Notes: generated by a model from the letters alone, not told the origin. A stretch of 64,000 nucleotides of DNA from Methylomonas montana (GCF_030490285.1 NZ_CP129884.1:1550001-1614000); one strand, 5' to 3'; shown: positions 9,639 to 19,101, numbered from the stretch's first letter. Made by a program: numbers and translations.

Positions 9639-10182
9639 GGATCATACGGATGTTGTGGCCGGCACCACAGAGGATGGCATGCAACGCATCGCCCACTTCG
9701 CCTTTCAGGTAGTTGCGCCCCAATAATCCGTCGTTCTTCAGGTGGCCGATGATCGGTTCGATAGCGTTGCGACGTTTCAGGGCCCGTTTGAGACGTCGAG
9801 TATCCACGCCGCGCTTTTGTCGGGCTTTATAAATCGTGACTCCTGGTACCTCGACGCCCCGATAACCCAAATCCACAAAGGCTTCTTTGGCGCGGGTACC
9901 GCTTAGTATCTCTGCCTGTTCCAGACACGACTCCAGGGTATGTCCATCATAAGGATTGCCAGGAAAGCTGCGAGCGCCGAGCACGAAATTGCTTTTGTTG
10001 GTGACGGTGATGCCCACTTTGACGCCGAATTCATATTTTTTGTGGACTTTGCCTTTGGCAATGCATTCCACTTCCGGGGCATGAAAGCTGTACAGCTTGT
10101 TTTTATCCTGGGGTTGCTGATTCAAAATCCGTTGGGTTTTTTCCAGCGTCTCTTTGAACGCACCTTTGACGATTGAAATGGT
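9580..10182 (-). pseudogene. IS5-family transposase, C-terminal remnant
   Basis: The frame encodes about the C-terminal 200 residues of an IS5-type DDE transposase, including HAPEVECIAKGKVHKKYEFG, the region with AFVDLGYRG and the last catalytic glutamate in RRNAIEPIIGHLKND. The N-terminal half, with the first catalytic aspartates, is missing: upstream of about 10164 the similarity stops and two stop codons appear at the edge of the frame. No ATG precedes the conserved part; the only start in frame there is a TTG at 10125. It lies about 20 bases from a second, intact insertion sequence. It should be inactive. Confidence 0.8.
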
Positions 10183-10257
10183 TTATTAACCCGGCCCCTA
10201 AATAGAGTCTGCTCAGAAAATATAACCCATTGATTAAGCGTAGTTATTGAGGAATTT

Positions 10258-10266
10258 TGGTATAAT
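10258..10266 (+). promoter_or_regulatory. extended -10 promoter of the transposase
   Basis: TGGTATAAT matches an extended -10 box (TGn plus TATAAT). No good -35 hexamer lies at the normal spacing, as is common for extended -10 promoters. It lies 45 bases before the transposase start. Confidence 0.5.
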
Positions 10267-10267
10267 T

Positions 10268-10309
10268 GCTGCACGAAAAACATGCCATTAGCCTCAAAAA
10301 CCGTGCAGC
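10268..10309 (+). promoter_or_regulatory. leader stem in front of the transposase start codon
   Basis: GCTGCACG (10268-10275) and CGTGCAGC (10302-10309) are perfect inverse complements and end one base before the ATG at 10311. In an mRNA the stem would press against the initiation region, as in other insertion sequences that limit transposase translation. The regulatory role is inferred. Confidence 0.45.
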
Positions 10310-10310
10310 C

Positions 10311-11978
10311 ATGATTCGAACCACGAGCTCAAAACAACTGACGATAGCTGAATTCGACTGGCCGTTCGAGACAGCCCTGGATAAACACAATCGCTGGGTA
10401 AAACTGAGTGAGTGCATCCCGTGGGACGAACTGGCGGAATGCTATTACCAAGGGATGAGGGCGGACCGGGGCCGGCCGTTGAAAGACGCGCGGCGCGTAA
10501 TCGGCGCGGTGATCATCAAGCACAAACTGTGTTTGTCAGACGTGGAAACCGTCCAGCAAATCCAGGAAAACCCGTACCTGCAATACTTCGTCGGCTTGCC
10601 CGGCTACCAAGCGGCGGCGCCGTTTGCGCCGTCGTTATTGGTCGAAGTGCGCAAGCGCATGGGCGAAGCCGTGTTCGAAGGCTTTCACCGCGCCATCATC
10701 GAGGCGCACGAGGGGCAAAAGCCGACCCCGACCAAACTGGAAACGCCGCCGGCCGCGGCAACGCCCGCTGCGTCTGAGCCGAAGGCCGCGGCTAGCGTGA
10801 CCGCGCCTGAAGCTGAGGTTCAGCCCGAGGCGGCCGAAGCGGCCTTGGATTTTGCCGATAAAGACGGTGTCCCATCGGCACCGGAGCCGGAAGCACCGGC
10901 CGCCCCGCGCGGCCAATTGATTCTGGATGCCACCGTGGTCGAACAAGCCATCCGCTTTCCCACCGATTTGAGCCTGTTGAACGAAGCGCGGGAATTAACG
11001 GAACGGATCATCGACACCCTGTGCAAGCGCCTGAAGGTCACGGACAAACCCAGGACTTATCGCCACAAAGCCCGCAGTGCGTATCTGGCCGTCGCCAAAC
11101 AAAAGCGCCCCGGCCGGAAAGTGCTACGCCGAGGCATCAAGCAACAGTGGCAATATCTGCGCCGCAACCTGAGCCACATCGAACAACTCTTGGCGCCCAT
11201 CCCTCAGGGTTCGCCGCTGCCGTTGCCGGGTTGGCTGCTGCATCGCTACTGGGTGATTCAGCATCTGTACCAGCAACAATGGGACATGTATCGAAACCAG
11301 ACCCGCCGCTGCGACCGCCGCATCGTCAGTATCAGTCAACCCTATGTGCGGCCGATGGTGCGCGGCAAGTTGGACAAGCCGGTCGAATTCGGCGCCAAAC
11401 TCAGCGTCAGCCTGAGCGGCGAAGGCCTAGCTCATGTCGATCACCTGCGATGGGATGCCTTTCACGAAGGACTGGATCTGGTCTCGCAAGTCGAAGCGTA
11501 CTTGGCGCGCTACGGCCACTATCCGGAACGGGTGCTCGCCGATCCGATCTACGGCACGCGCGCCAACCGCGACTACCTGAAGCAACACGGTATCCGCTTT
11601 GCCGGCAAACCGCTCGGCCGCCCCAAACGCGAAACCGAGGCCAACCGGGAGCAACTCAAACACGACAAAGAACAGCGCCGGCAGGAATACCTGCAGCGCA
11701 TCCCCATCGAAGGCAAATTCGGCCAAGGTAAAAACGGCTATCGTCTCACCGACATCCGCGCCAAGCGCGCCAACACCTCGTTCGCCTGGATCAACACCAT
11801 CTTCTTGGTGATGAACCTGCTGGTCCTGCAAGGGATCTTTTTTGCCCTCGGTCAATGCCGCCTGGTCGGGTTACTGCAAATGATCGTGCGCGCCTGGAAA
11901 CAAAAGATTTGGAATCTGCGCACCCATTCTAACTTGGCCGACCCGATTTGCTCGTCATTGCCACAGCTGATTTACTGA
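10311..11978 (+). CDS. DDE transposase (IS5/IS1182-like, DUF772 N-terminus)
   Basis: This 555-residue transposase opens with MIRTTSSKQLTIAEFDWPFE and has a DUF772-type helical N-terminal domain (about residues 20-130, ending near SLLVEVRKRMGE). A low-complexity alanine/proline/glutamate linker follows (about 150-205). The catalytic core begins at LILDATVVEQAI and ends with a C-terminal region containing RIPIEGKFGQGKNGYRL, which should hold the last catalytic glutamate. An ATG-less extension upstream is open but crosses the leader hairpin, so 10311 is preferred. The stop lies inside the element, just before the right inverted repeat. The exact IS family needs a database search. Confidence 0.85.
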   Translation: MIRTTSSKQLTIAEFDWPFETALDKHNRWVKLSECIPWDELAECYYQGMRADRGRPLKDARRVIGAVIIKHKLCLSDVETVQQIQENPYLQYFVGLPGYQAAAPFAPSLLVEVRKRMGEAVFEGFHRAIIEAHEGQKPTPTKLETPPAAATPAASEPKAAASVTAPEAEVQPEAAEAALDFADKDGVPSAPEPEAPAAPRGQLILDATVVEQAIRFPTDLSLLNEARELTERIIDTLCKRLKVTDKPRTYRHKARSAYLAVAKQKRPGRKVLRRGIKQQWQYLRRNLSHIEQLLAPIPQGSPLPLPGWLLHRYWVIQHLYQQQWDMYRNQTRRCDRRIVSISQPYVRPMVRGKLDKPVEFGAKLSVSLSGEGLAHVDHLRWDAFHEGLDLVSQVEAYLARYGHYPERVLADPIYGTRANRDYLKQHGIRFAGKPLGRPKRETEANREQLKHDKEQRRQEYLQRIPIEGKFGQGKNGYRLTDIRAKRANTSFAWINTIFLVMNLLVLQGIFFALGQCRLVGLLQMIVRAWKQKIWNLRTHSNLADPICSSLPQLIY

Positions 11979-11985
11979 GCAGACT

Positions 11986-12321
11986 CTAATTATTAGCCGC
12001 TTTAAAATGGCCAACGGCTTCCTCGGCATGCTTGGTAGCCACATCGGCATGATTTTGCTTGCCGTGGGCTATCGATTCTTCCAGCGATTTTTTGCCCGCT
12101 GCGATGTGGGTTTTAGCCTCGCCGCTAGCCGCGCTTTCCGCTTTATCGACGTGAGCCAGTGATTTTTCCGCATGCTCCACCAACTCCGGTGCATGGCCGG
12201 CTTTGCCATGCGTTACCGCGTGTTCGGCGTGTTTTAACGATTCGGCTGCGTGTTCTTCGGCAAATGCGCCGCTGCTGGCAATTAATAACGCGCTAGCTAT
12301 GATCGCTATAGTATTTTTCAT
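11986..12321 (-). CDS. small periplasmic His-rich metal-binding protein (SmbP-like)
   Basis: This 111-residue protein has a signal peptide (MKNTIAIIASALLIASSGAFA) followed by helical, degenerate seven-residue repeats rich in His, Ala, Glu and Lys (EHAAESLKHAEHAVTHGKAG and similar). This resembles SmbP, a copper-binding periplasmic protein known from Nitrosomonas. It probably buffers copper or other metals, which would suit a methanotroph; the metal is an inference. The TAG stop (11986-11988) uses the last two bases of the neighbouring insertion sequence, so the present C-terminus (KAANN) may be shorter or longer than the ancestral one. Confidence 0.75.
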   Translation of the reverse strand: MKNTIAIIASALLIASSGAFAEEHAAESLKHAEHAVTHGKAGHAPELVEHAEKSLAHVDKAESAASGEAKTHIAAGKKSLEESIAHGKQNHADVATKHAEEAVGHFKAANN

Positions 12322-12826
12322 AGAATTCCCCCGGGAAAAAATTGAGTTGTTTAAAAAGTCTTCATTTAAAACCGGTTAATATATAAACCCTTTGTTAAAT
12401 AGGTTTTATGATATTTATAAATCTTGATAAATCAAGGTTTTAGTCGGTTTTAACAATACAAGATATTCCGTAATATCGACTGTATCGAAATATTATGTAC
12501 TCAATTTATATGCCAGTTTTCAACTCGTTGTTTGAAAAGAAAAATATAGACTAAGCGGTAATTTCGGTGTTGATTTTTCACCAGTTATTGCTGATGAGCT
12601 GCTGATTTTTCAGCAGCTTGAGTACTGGCGATAGCAAGACAGAATTTTATTTAGAGACCTGTTTCTGTCTGATTGGCTATGGCGCGGATAAAATGATTGA
12701 TATTCAATTGCTTGCGACGCATAAAAATATAAATTAAACCCTAGCCATACCCGGTACGAATTTCGCATGACTAGCCGCAACGAGCAACGGCTTCCCCATA
12801 ACAAAACCATTAATGAATCGAATCTT
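12322..12826. other. AT-rich divergent intergenic region, no gene
   Basis: This 505-bp region separates the SmbP-like gene (minus) from the molybdenum hydroxylase genes (plus). No coding frame is convincing. It contains a palindrome CTTGAT-AA-ATCAAG (12423-12436) and a perfect 9-bp stem with a TTTT loop (AGCTGCTGA 12597-12605, TCAGCAGCT 12610-12618). Either could be regulatory. Confidence 0.5.
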
Positions 12827-13300
12827 ATGAGCCAATACACAGTCAACATCAACGGTGTGCAGAAGACCGTGGATGTTAATCCCGACACGCCCCTGTTGTG
12901 GGTGCTGCGCGATCATTTCAATTTAGTAGGCACCAAATTTGGCTGCGGGATTGGCCAGTGCGGCGCCTGTACCGTGCATATTGATGGTCAGCCTACCCGG
13001 TCCTGTCTGACGCCAATTGTCAAAGTCGGCCAAAGCCGGGTCACCACGATAGAAGGCCTGCATCCCAGCGGCGAACACCCCTTGCAGAAAGTCTGGCAGG
13101 AGCTGGATGTGCCGCAATGCGGTTACTGTCAGGCCGGGCAGATCATGACCGCAGCGGCGCTGTTAAAAAAAAATCCCCGCCCGACAGACGCCGAGATCGA
13201 TGCCGAACTAGCCGGCAATCTTTGCCGGTGTGGGACTTATTTAAGGATACGCGCGGGCATACACCGCGCTGCTGAACTTGCTGTCAAGGAGTCGATATGA
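12827..13300 (+). CDS. (2Fe-2S)-binding subunit of molybdenum hydroxylase (IorA-like)
   Basis: This 157-residue small subunit carries two [2Fe-2S] clusters. The plant-type N-terminal cluster is in [17 protein letters not shown] with a further Cys in RSC. The C-terminal alpha-helical cluster is in [12 protein letters not shown] and [11 protein letters not shown]. It passes electrons from the molybdopterin subunit to an acceptor, as in isoquinoline 1-oxidoreductase and related aldehyde oxidoreductases. An upstream in-frame ATG at 12767 would add 20 non-conserved residues; [11 protein letters not shown] at 12827 is the family start. The next gene overlaps by 4 bases. The substrate is unknown. 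Confidence 0.9.
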   Translation: MSQYTVNINGVQKTVDVNPDTPLLWVLRDHFNLVGTKFGCGIGQCGACTVHIDGQPTRSCLTPIVKVGQSRVTTIEGLHPSGEHPLQKVWQELDVPQCGYCQAGQIMTAAALLKKNPRPTDAEIDAELAGNLCRCGTYLRIRAGIHRAAELAVKESI

Positions 13301-15549
13301 ACGAATATCCGTTGGAAAATGCCAGCCGCCGCGATTTTTTGCGCAAGTCCACACTGGCGGGCGGCGGGCTGGTACTGGGTTTTTATCTGAGTGTGGCCGA
13401 TAGCGCGGCAAAACGGGTTGCCAAGCCGTCCGCTATTTCGGAAAGCAGCGCGTTTAAACCCAATGCCTTTATCCACATTGCGCCGACCGGCAAGGTGACC
13501 TTGATCAGCAAGCAGCCGGAGATAGGCCAGGGCATCAAGACCTCGCTGCCGATGGTGATCGCCGAGGAGCTGGAGGTGAATTGGCTGGATGTGCAAATCG
13601 TGCAGGGCGATCTGGATCCGATTTACGGTAGCCAAAGCGCCGGCGGTTCGCGCTCCACGCCGACCAATTATCAGGAATTTCATAAGCTCGGCGCGACGGC
13701 CAGAACCATGCTGATCCTGGCTGCCGCGGAAATCCTGCGAGTCCCGGCCGCCGAACTAGTTGCCAAGGATAGCGCCGTGCATCACCTGTCCAGCGGCAGA
13801 CAACTGAGCTATGGTCAGCTGGTGGAAAAGGCGGTGACGATCCTGGTGCCCGCACCGGAATCGGTGAAGCTGAAAGACCCCAAAGACTATAAGTTGTTGG
13901 GTACGCGGATCGGCGGCGTCGACAACCCTGGCGTCGTCACCGGCAAGCCTTTATTCGGCATCGACGTGCAACTGCCGGGTATGTTGTATGCGACCTATCA
14001 AAAATGTCCGGCTTTCGGCGGCAAAGTGGTCAGCGCCAATTTGGATAAAATCAAAGCGCTGCCCGGTGTAAAACATGCCTTCATCGTCGAGGGCGGAAGC
14101 AGCTTAAAGGGCTTGTTGCCGGGTGTGGCGATAGTCGCCGATTCCACCTGGGCGGCGTTCACGGCCCGCAAGCAACTGGAAGTGGTTTGGGACGAAGGCC
14201 CTGCGGCCGCGCAAAGCTGGGCCGGTTTTAGCGCCAAAGCCAAGGAATTATCCGAACAGGCCGGCAGCGAAGTGCTGCGTAACGACGGCGATGCCAAAAA
14301 AGCCCTGGAAGAAGCGGATAAGATCGTCAAGGCGGCTTATAGCTATCCGTTTATCTCCCACGCCAGCATCGAGCCGCAAAATTGTACGGCCTGGTTCAAG
14401 GACGGCGGCATCGAAATTTGGGCACCGACCCAAAACCCGGAAGCCGGGCAGAAGATCGTCACGGAAACGTTGGGTATTCCCAAAGAGAAAATCACGCTGC
14501 ATATCACCCGCAGCGGTGGTGGCTTTGGCCGGCGCTTGATCCCGGATTACATCATCGAATCGGCTGCAATTGCCAAGCAAATCGGCGTACCGGTCAAACT
14601 GACCTGGACCCGCGAAGACGATTTGCAACACGATCAATTTCGCGCCGGCGGCTTTCACTTCTTAAAAGGTGGGTTGGACGACAAAGGTAAGTTGATCGCT
14701 TGGCATAACCATTTCGTCACCTTCGCGCATAAAGTGGTGAAAGATGGCAAGGACATCCTGGAACTCGGCAGTGGCGCCAATTTGTCCGGCGACGAGTTTC
14801 CCGGCCGTTGGGTGGAAAACTGCCTGTTGGAGCAAACGCCGCTGGAGTGCAATATTCCGATGGGGCCTTGGCGCGCGCCGCGCAGCAATGTGTTTGCGTG
14901 GGTGTTTCATAGCTTCATCGACGAACTGGCGCATGCAGCCGGCCGCGATCCATTGGCGTTTAGATTAGAAATCTTGGGCGACAAGGGCTTTATTCCCGGT
15001 ACCGGCCAGCAAGGTATTCCCTACGACGTCAACCGGATGAAGCATGTGTTGCAACACGTCGCGGAAAAAGCCGAATGGGGCAAAAAAACTTTCCCACGCG
15101 GCCAAGGGCAGGGTATCGCCTTTCATTTCAGTCATTTGGGATACATCGCTCAGGTGGCGGAAGTCACCGTGTCCAAGGACGGCAAGCTCAAGGTCGATAG
15201 AGTCGTCGTCGCCACCGACATCGGCGCGCAAATCGTCAATCTCAGCGGCGCGGAAAATCAGGTGCAGGGTTCGGTGATCGATGGCCTGGGGGCCTTGATG
15301 TTCCAGGAGTTGAATATCGAAAAAGGCCGCATCGTGCAGAGCAATTTTGGCGATTATCCGATGATCCGTATCGCCGATGCGCCCACCCGCGTGGATGTGC
15401 ATTTTCTGAAAACCGATTATCCGGTCACCGGCCTAGGCGAACCGGCGCTGCCGCCGTTGGCGCCGGCGGTGTGCAATGCAATATTCGCCGCTACCGGCGT
15501 GCGGGTCCGGCAATTGCCATTGCTACGCACCGATTTGAGCTGGAGTTGA
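13297..15549 (+). CDS. molybdopterin-binding subunit of xanthine dehydrogenase family (IorB-like)
   Basis: This 750-residue catalytic subunit opens with a twin-arginine signal ([20 protein letters not shown]), so the enzyme should be exported folded to the periplasm or anchored facing it. Family motifs include GGFGRR after the RSGG segment, the GPWRAPRSN region near the middle, and [13 protein letters not shown] near the C-terminus, which holds the conserved active-site glutamate. No FAD subunit is present, so electrons probably go to a cytochrome or quinone. It overlaps the small subunit (ATGA) and is followed by xdhC and a mocA-like gene that mature its cofactor. It may be an aldehyde or N-heterocycle oxidoreductase. 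Confidence 0.9.
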   Translation: MNEYPLENASRRDFLRKSTLAGGGLVLGFYLSVADSAAKRVAKPSAISESSAFKPNAFIHIAPTGKVTLISKQPEIGQGIKTSLPMVIAEELEVNWLDVQIVQGDLDPIYGSQSAGGSRSTPTNYQEFHKLGATARTMLILAAAEILRVPAAELVAKDSAVHHLSSGRQLSYGQLVEKAVTILVPAPESVKLKDPKDYKLLGTRIGGVDNPGVVTGKPLFGIDVQLPGMLYATYQKCPAFGGKVVSANLDKIKALPGVKHAFIVEGGSSLKGLLPGVAIVADSTWAAFTARKQLEVVWDEGPAAAQSWAGFSAKAKELSEQAGSEVLRNDGDAKKALEEADKIVKAAYSYPFISHASIEPQNCTAWFKDGGIEIWAPTQNPEAGQKIVTETLGIPKEKITLHITRSGGGFGRRLIPDYIIESAAIAKQIGVPVKLTWTREDDLQHDQFRAGGFHFLKGGLDDKGKLIAWHNHFVTFAHKVVKDGKDILELGSGANLSGDEFPGRWVENCLLEQTPLECNIPMGPWRAPRSNVFAWVFHSFIDELAHAAGRDPLAFRLEILGDKGFIPGTGQQGIPYDVNRMKHVLQHVAEKAEWGKKTFPRGQGQGIAFHFSHLGYIAQVAEVTVSKDGKLKVDRVVVATDIGAQIVNLSGAENQVQGSVIDGLGALMFQELNIEKGRIVQSNFGDYPMIRIADAPTRVDVHFLKTDYPVTGLGEPALPPLAPAVCNAIFAATGVRVRQLPLLRTDLSWS

Positions 15550-15592
15550 TATGGCTAGTACAATCGCCGGCATACCCGCAAGCGAGTAAACC

Positions 15593-16711
15593 ATGGCCAA
15601 TAACATCAATCATCTGCTCGAAGCCTACCGGCAATTGCAACGCGACCGGCAGGATAGCGTACTGGCGACTATTATCGAAACCTTTGGCTCCACTTACCAA
15701 AAGTCCGGCGCGCGGATGCTGATTACTCAAACCGGCGAGTTGGTCGGTTTGCTGGGCGGCGGCTGCTTCGAACGGGATTTGCTGGAGCAGGCCGGTTCGG
15801 TGTTCGAAACCGGCCATGCCAAAACACTGTTTTACGATATGCGTTCCGGAGAAGATGCGATCTGGGGTTTGGGGCTGGGTTGTAACGGCGCGGTTAGGGT
15901 GTTGCTGCAATTGTTATCAGCCGAGCAGGATTTTAGTCCTTTGAGTCAGTTGGTCGGGGCCGCAGAAACGCAGGCTCACGGGGTGTTGGTGACGGTGTTC
16001 GAATCAGTGCACGCGGATTTTCCAACCGGCCGCAGTCAGTTTTTGCCGGCAGCCATCGTCGGTGAGCAACCGATATTGCCCAGCGCGCCATTTCCGTTTG
16101 CCACGGCGGCACTGCAAACGGCATTGCAACAAAAACCGCGCATCGAAACCCATCTGCTTGACCGCCAGGAAATCAAAGCCTTTTACGACCCGGTGCAACC
16201 GCCCTGGCAGTTGCTGATATTCGGCGCCGGTGCCGACGCGGTACCGCTGCTGAACTGCGCCAAGTCCCTGGGTTGGCGTGTGAGTTTGGTCGATCACCGG
16301 CCCGCGCACATCAAGCCCGAGCGCTTTCCGCAGGCCGACCAGTTATTGCATCTAATCCCGGAACAGGTAGCGACGCAGCTGGATTTGAATCGCTTTAACG
16401 CGTTGATGTTGATGACCCACAATGTCGAATACGACCAACGCTACCTGCAAGCCATCGTGCATTGCCGAGTGCCGTTTATCGGTTTGCTGGGGCCGGCGCA
16501 TCGTAAGCAGCGGCTACTGGAAAGCCTGGGCGAAGATGCCGCGCTAATCCACGAGCGGGTGTTCGGCCCTGTGGGCTTGGACATTGGCGCGCAAACCCCG
16601 GAAGAGATAGCATTGTCTATCGTGGCTGGCATTCATGCCCAGCTTAACGGCCGTAGCGGCCTGCAACTAGGCAATGAAATAGTTGCGATCAAGCATGAAT
16701 GCAGCCATTGA
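15593..16711 (+). CDS. XdhC family molybdenum cofactor maturation protein
   Basis: This 372-residue cytoplasmic protein has the N-terminal XdhC/CoxI domain (GGGCFERDLLEQA) and a C-terminal Rossmann-type domain opening at LLIFGAGADAVPLL. XdhC-type proteins bind the molybdenum cofactor, help its sulfuration and load it into xanthine-dehydrogenase-family enzymes. It lies 43 bases downstream of the large subunit and overlaps the mocA-like gene by 17 bases, so it very likely serves this hydroxylase. Confidence 0.9.
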   Translation: MANNINHLLEAYRQLQRDRQDSVLATIIETFGSTYQKSGARMLITQTGELVGLLGGGCFERDLLEQAGSVFETGHAKTLFYDMRSGEDAIWGLGLGCNGAVRVLLQLLSAEQDFSPLSQLVGAAETQAHGVLVTVFESVHADFPTGRSQFLPAAIVGEQPILPSAPFPFATAALQTALQQKPRIETHLLDRQEIKAFYDPVQPPWQLLIFGAGADAVPLLNCAKSLGWRVSLVDHRPAHIKPERFPQADQLLHLIPEQVATQLDLNRFNALMLMTHNVEYDQRYLQAIVHCRVPFIGLLGPAHRKQRLLESLGEDAALIHERVFGPVGLDIGAQTPEEIALSIVAGIHAQLNGRSGLQLGNEIVAIKHECSH

Positions 16712-17321
16712 TAATGTGCATGCCGTCATCCTGGCGGCCGGTGCCTCCAGCCGGATGGGCAGCCCCAAGCAATTGCTGGTCTGGCAAGACCGGCCATTAC
16801 TGACGCATGCAATTGACAGTGCGCGGGCCGTGTTAGCGGAGCGGATCGTGGTGATTTTGGGCGCAAATGCCGAGGCAATAAATACCGCTATCGATCTGAA
16901 CGGCGTAAGCGTGGCGCTGAATCCGGACTGGGCGGACGGCATGGCCGGTTCGATTAAAGTCGGTATCCAGGCCTTGCCGGCAACGGCCAGCGCGGTGTTA
17001 TTGATGCTGTGCGATCAACCCCTGATTAACGCCGCGCATCTGCAAAGCTTGCTGTTGGCCTGGCAGCAGGCGCCGGAGCGCATTGTGGTGAGCCAGTACG
17101 CGGAGTCGTTCGGCGTGCCGGCCGTGTTTCCGGTCGCGTTTTTTGCGCAGCTAGCCGGTTTAACTGGCGATCGCGGAGCCAAGCCCTTGTTGATGCAATT
17201 CGAGGGAACCCTGGTAAAAGTGCCGTTACCGGAAGCGGAACTGGATATCGATACGCAGGGCGATTACCAGCGCTTGCATACACATAAATCTGATGCCGCC
17301 GATGATTGCGGAACAACTTGA
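16695..17321 (+). CDS. MocA-like molybdenum cofactor nucleotidyltransferase
   Basis: This 208-residue protein has the NTP-transferase motif VILAAGASSRMGSPKQLL near the N-terminus and LLMLCDQPLI in the middle, which supplies the metal-binding aspartate. MocA-type enzymes join CMP or GMP to molybdopterin; cytidylylated cofactor is usual for xanthine-dehydrogenase-family enzymes like the neighbours. A TTG codon 12 bases upstream is in frame, but the ATG at 16695 is the natural start. Overlaps on both sides point to one operon with the hydroxylase. Confidence 0.85.
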   Translation: MNAAIDNVHAVILAAGASSRMGSPKQLLVWQDRPLLTHAIDSARAVLAERIVVILGANAEAINTAIDLNGVSVALNPDWADGMAGSIKVGIQALPATASAVLLMLCDQPLINAAHLQSLLLAWQQAPERIVVSQYAESFGVPAVFPVAFFAQLAGLTGDRGAKPLLMQFEGTLVKVPLPEAELDIDTQGDYQRLHTHKSDAADDCGTT

Positions 17322-17742
17322 CGATTACTTGCCGAGGATTCGCGAGATATTTTTCGAGTTGGGGATTCCGGAAGACCTGCCGGCAACCAGAAGCCTGGCG
17401 TTATGCCGCGAGCCCACCGAATTGGTAGCCGCGGAAATCACGCCGCAGGGTAAAGAGTTTTATTTCACAGCGGCTGCAACTGCCGCTTGGCAAGCATTGA
17501 AACGGGCCGCCGCCGTGGAGGACGTTTCGTTGCTGATGGTCTCAGCCTTGCGCAGCGTGGATTATCAAGCCGACATTATTCGGCGCAAGCTGGAGAAAGG
17601 GCAAGCTATCGACGAGATTCTGCGTGTCCTGGCTCCGCCCGGTTACAGCGAACACCATAGCGGTCGTGCTATTGATATTGGCTGCGACGATTGCCCGGAG
17701 CTGGGTGAGCAGTTCGAAAATACCCACGCATTACGCTATTGA
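17293..17742 (+). pseudogene. VanY-like D-Ala-D-Ala carboxypeptidase, C-terminally truncated
   Basis: The 149 residues match the N-terminal two thirds of a VanY/DacB-type zinc peptidase: the SxHxxGxAxD zinc motif is present as SEHHSGRAIDIG. The frame stops right after the ENTHALRY segment, where family members normally continue for about 40-60 residues through the second zinc histidine and catalytic Glu (usually an EPWHW-type motif). Those are absent, so the product should be inactive. The loss coincides with the edge of the repeat-rich stretch that follows. The start overlaps the mocA-like gene by 29 bases. It was probably once the last gene of this operon. Confidence 0.7.
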
Positions 17743-17789
17743 GCCCTAAGCGGGCTACACAATTTGTCAGTCATTTTTTATAAAAAACC

Positions 17790-18180
17790 GACATTCGCAC
17801 AAAATCACTTCAACAATACAGTCTGCCATAAACATGCCCGAGCTATTTTGGAGAATGATCGAGAAAAAAGCTCGGCCGTTTTATCCGCGAACCAAATCGA
17901 TCTACAAAATTTGTCGGCCGTTCTCGTTAGGAGCTCGACCATTTAACAAAATTACGCCAATGCTCGAGCTCGCCGTGAGAATGCCCGAGCTATTTTGGAG
18001 ACTGGTCGAGAAAAAAGCTCAGCCGTTTTACCCGCGAACCACATCGTTCTACAAAATTTGTCGGCCATTCTCGTTCAGAGCTCAGCCATTTAACAAAATT
18101 ACCCCAACGTTCGAGCTCGCATCGACAATGCCCAAGTTATTTTGGAGAACGGCCGAGAAAAAAGCTCGGCTGTTCTGGAT
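17790..18180. repeat. 147-bp tandem repeat, about 2.5 copies
   Basis: Units begin with ATGCCCGAGCTATTTTGGAG at 17834, a near-identical copy at 17981 and a partial copy at 18128; a decayed half copy seems to precede 17834. The period is 147 bases (49 codons), so one frame stays open. Between copies 1 and 2 I count about ten amino-acid changes against about four silent ones, which argues against coding. No ribosome binding site precedes any unit. Confidence 0.75.
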
Positions 18181-18214
18181 GACCGCCCGACCGGATTGGT
18201 TTTATCCCCTTATG

Positions 18215-18715
18215 CCGCCGCGCACCGGAGCTTTTGAACAGACAAATCGGCAGGATAGCCGATTTGCATGTGTAGCACCCGAAGGGCGAGGTACATGGAT
18301 GTACCGAGTGAGCAGTCCGTTAGATACTCCGCAGGGAGCTCTTTTCGGCAACTCCGACGCTGAAAATCTTGGAAACGGAGCGATAGCGAAGTGAAGATTT
18401 TTAGTCCGCGATAGCCGTAGCGCCGGGCGGGTTTTCGTAGTGAAGCGGAGAAAACCTGCAAGGCATCGCGAAACGGCGTCAAGTCATGCGAGAGCCAATG
18501 TTTCGACCCCTTGTTGGGTCGAAACGAGGTGACGCGGACGAATCGGGGCCGCCGGAGGCATAAGCGGTCGCGTAATTTTTGCCGCTTGATTGGGCTGGGA
18601 TGCCCAAAACAAGCTTTCGCAAAAATAGCGACTCCCCGATCAAAAAGCTTCGGCACGCAGGGTCGATGTCGATTCCCAACATCAATGAAAAATTGGCGTC
18701 CATAAAATTTAATCA
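18215..18715. repeat. hairpin-rich dispersed repeat, non-coding
   Basis: This stretch is open in several frames on both strands without a family match. It includes the palindrome GGTACAT-GG-ATGTACC (18290-18305) and a perfect 10-bp stem, GTTTCGACCC (18500-18509) with GGGTCGAAAC (18516-18525). Its character is like that of the block at 9030-9390. I see no gene in it. Confidence 0.5.
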
Positions 18716-19101
18716 CTTGCAAAGATTATGAGTGTTTCCGCTTCGATAAAAATCTCATAATTAGTGAAATATGTACTGACAAAAACGGCCATTCTGAGAC
18801 AGTCATCCACCCGCAGAATCGACGCTTCGACAGTCTGATTCACGTTAATAACCGGACAATGGCGGTCAGAATGGGCTTACCAATTGCTATTGGTCAACCA
18901 CACTTTGCGAGCGCGGTTTCGGCGACATCGATCAAGTTCTGCCGCATCCATCTGCCTCTACATTTACCGTTTCAAGTTCGTCGGATTTTAATTTGACCGA
19001 CAACATATGCTTGTGCCAATGGATAGTTCAAACCGACTACAAAACTAACTGATGGAAAAATCAATTTCTTGTCCTTATCGGGGTACTTCCCTTGCCAGCC
19101 C
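18716..19101. other. intergenic, no feature recognised
   Basis: About 385 bases without a convincing frame lie downstream of the cobalamin operon. No strong terminator is visible after the ferredoxin gene. Confidence 0.4.

Larger units (their letters stand above)
10204..11987 (+). mobile_element. complete insertion sequence with 13-bp perfect inverted repeats
   Basis: The ends are AGAGTCTGCTCAG (10204-10216) and its exact inverse complement CTGAGCAGACTCT (11975-11987), giving a 1784-bp element. The trinucleotide AAT directly flanks both ends (10201-10203 and 11988-11990), which fits a 3-bp target duplication but is short enough to be chance. One transposase gene fills the element. Everything needed for activity appears intact. 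It sits between the IS5-type remnant and the SmbP-like gene, whose stop codon it supplies. Confidence 0.9.

Noticed and set aside
17790..18180. CRISPR array
   Set aside because: The units are 147 bp, contiguous and diverged, without short identical repeats separated by unique spacers, and no cas genes are present.
17834..18394. A 186-codon repeat protein
   Set aside because: The repeat copies differ mainly by replacement changes, there is no ribosome binding site, and the frame continues into an unrelated hairpin-rich repeat.
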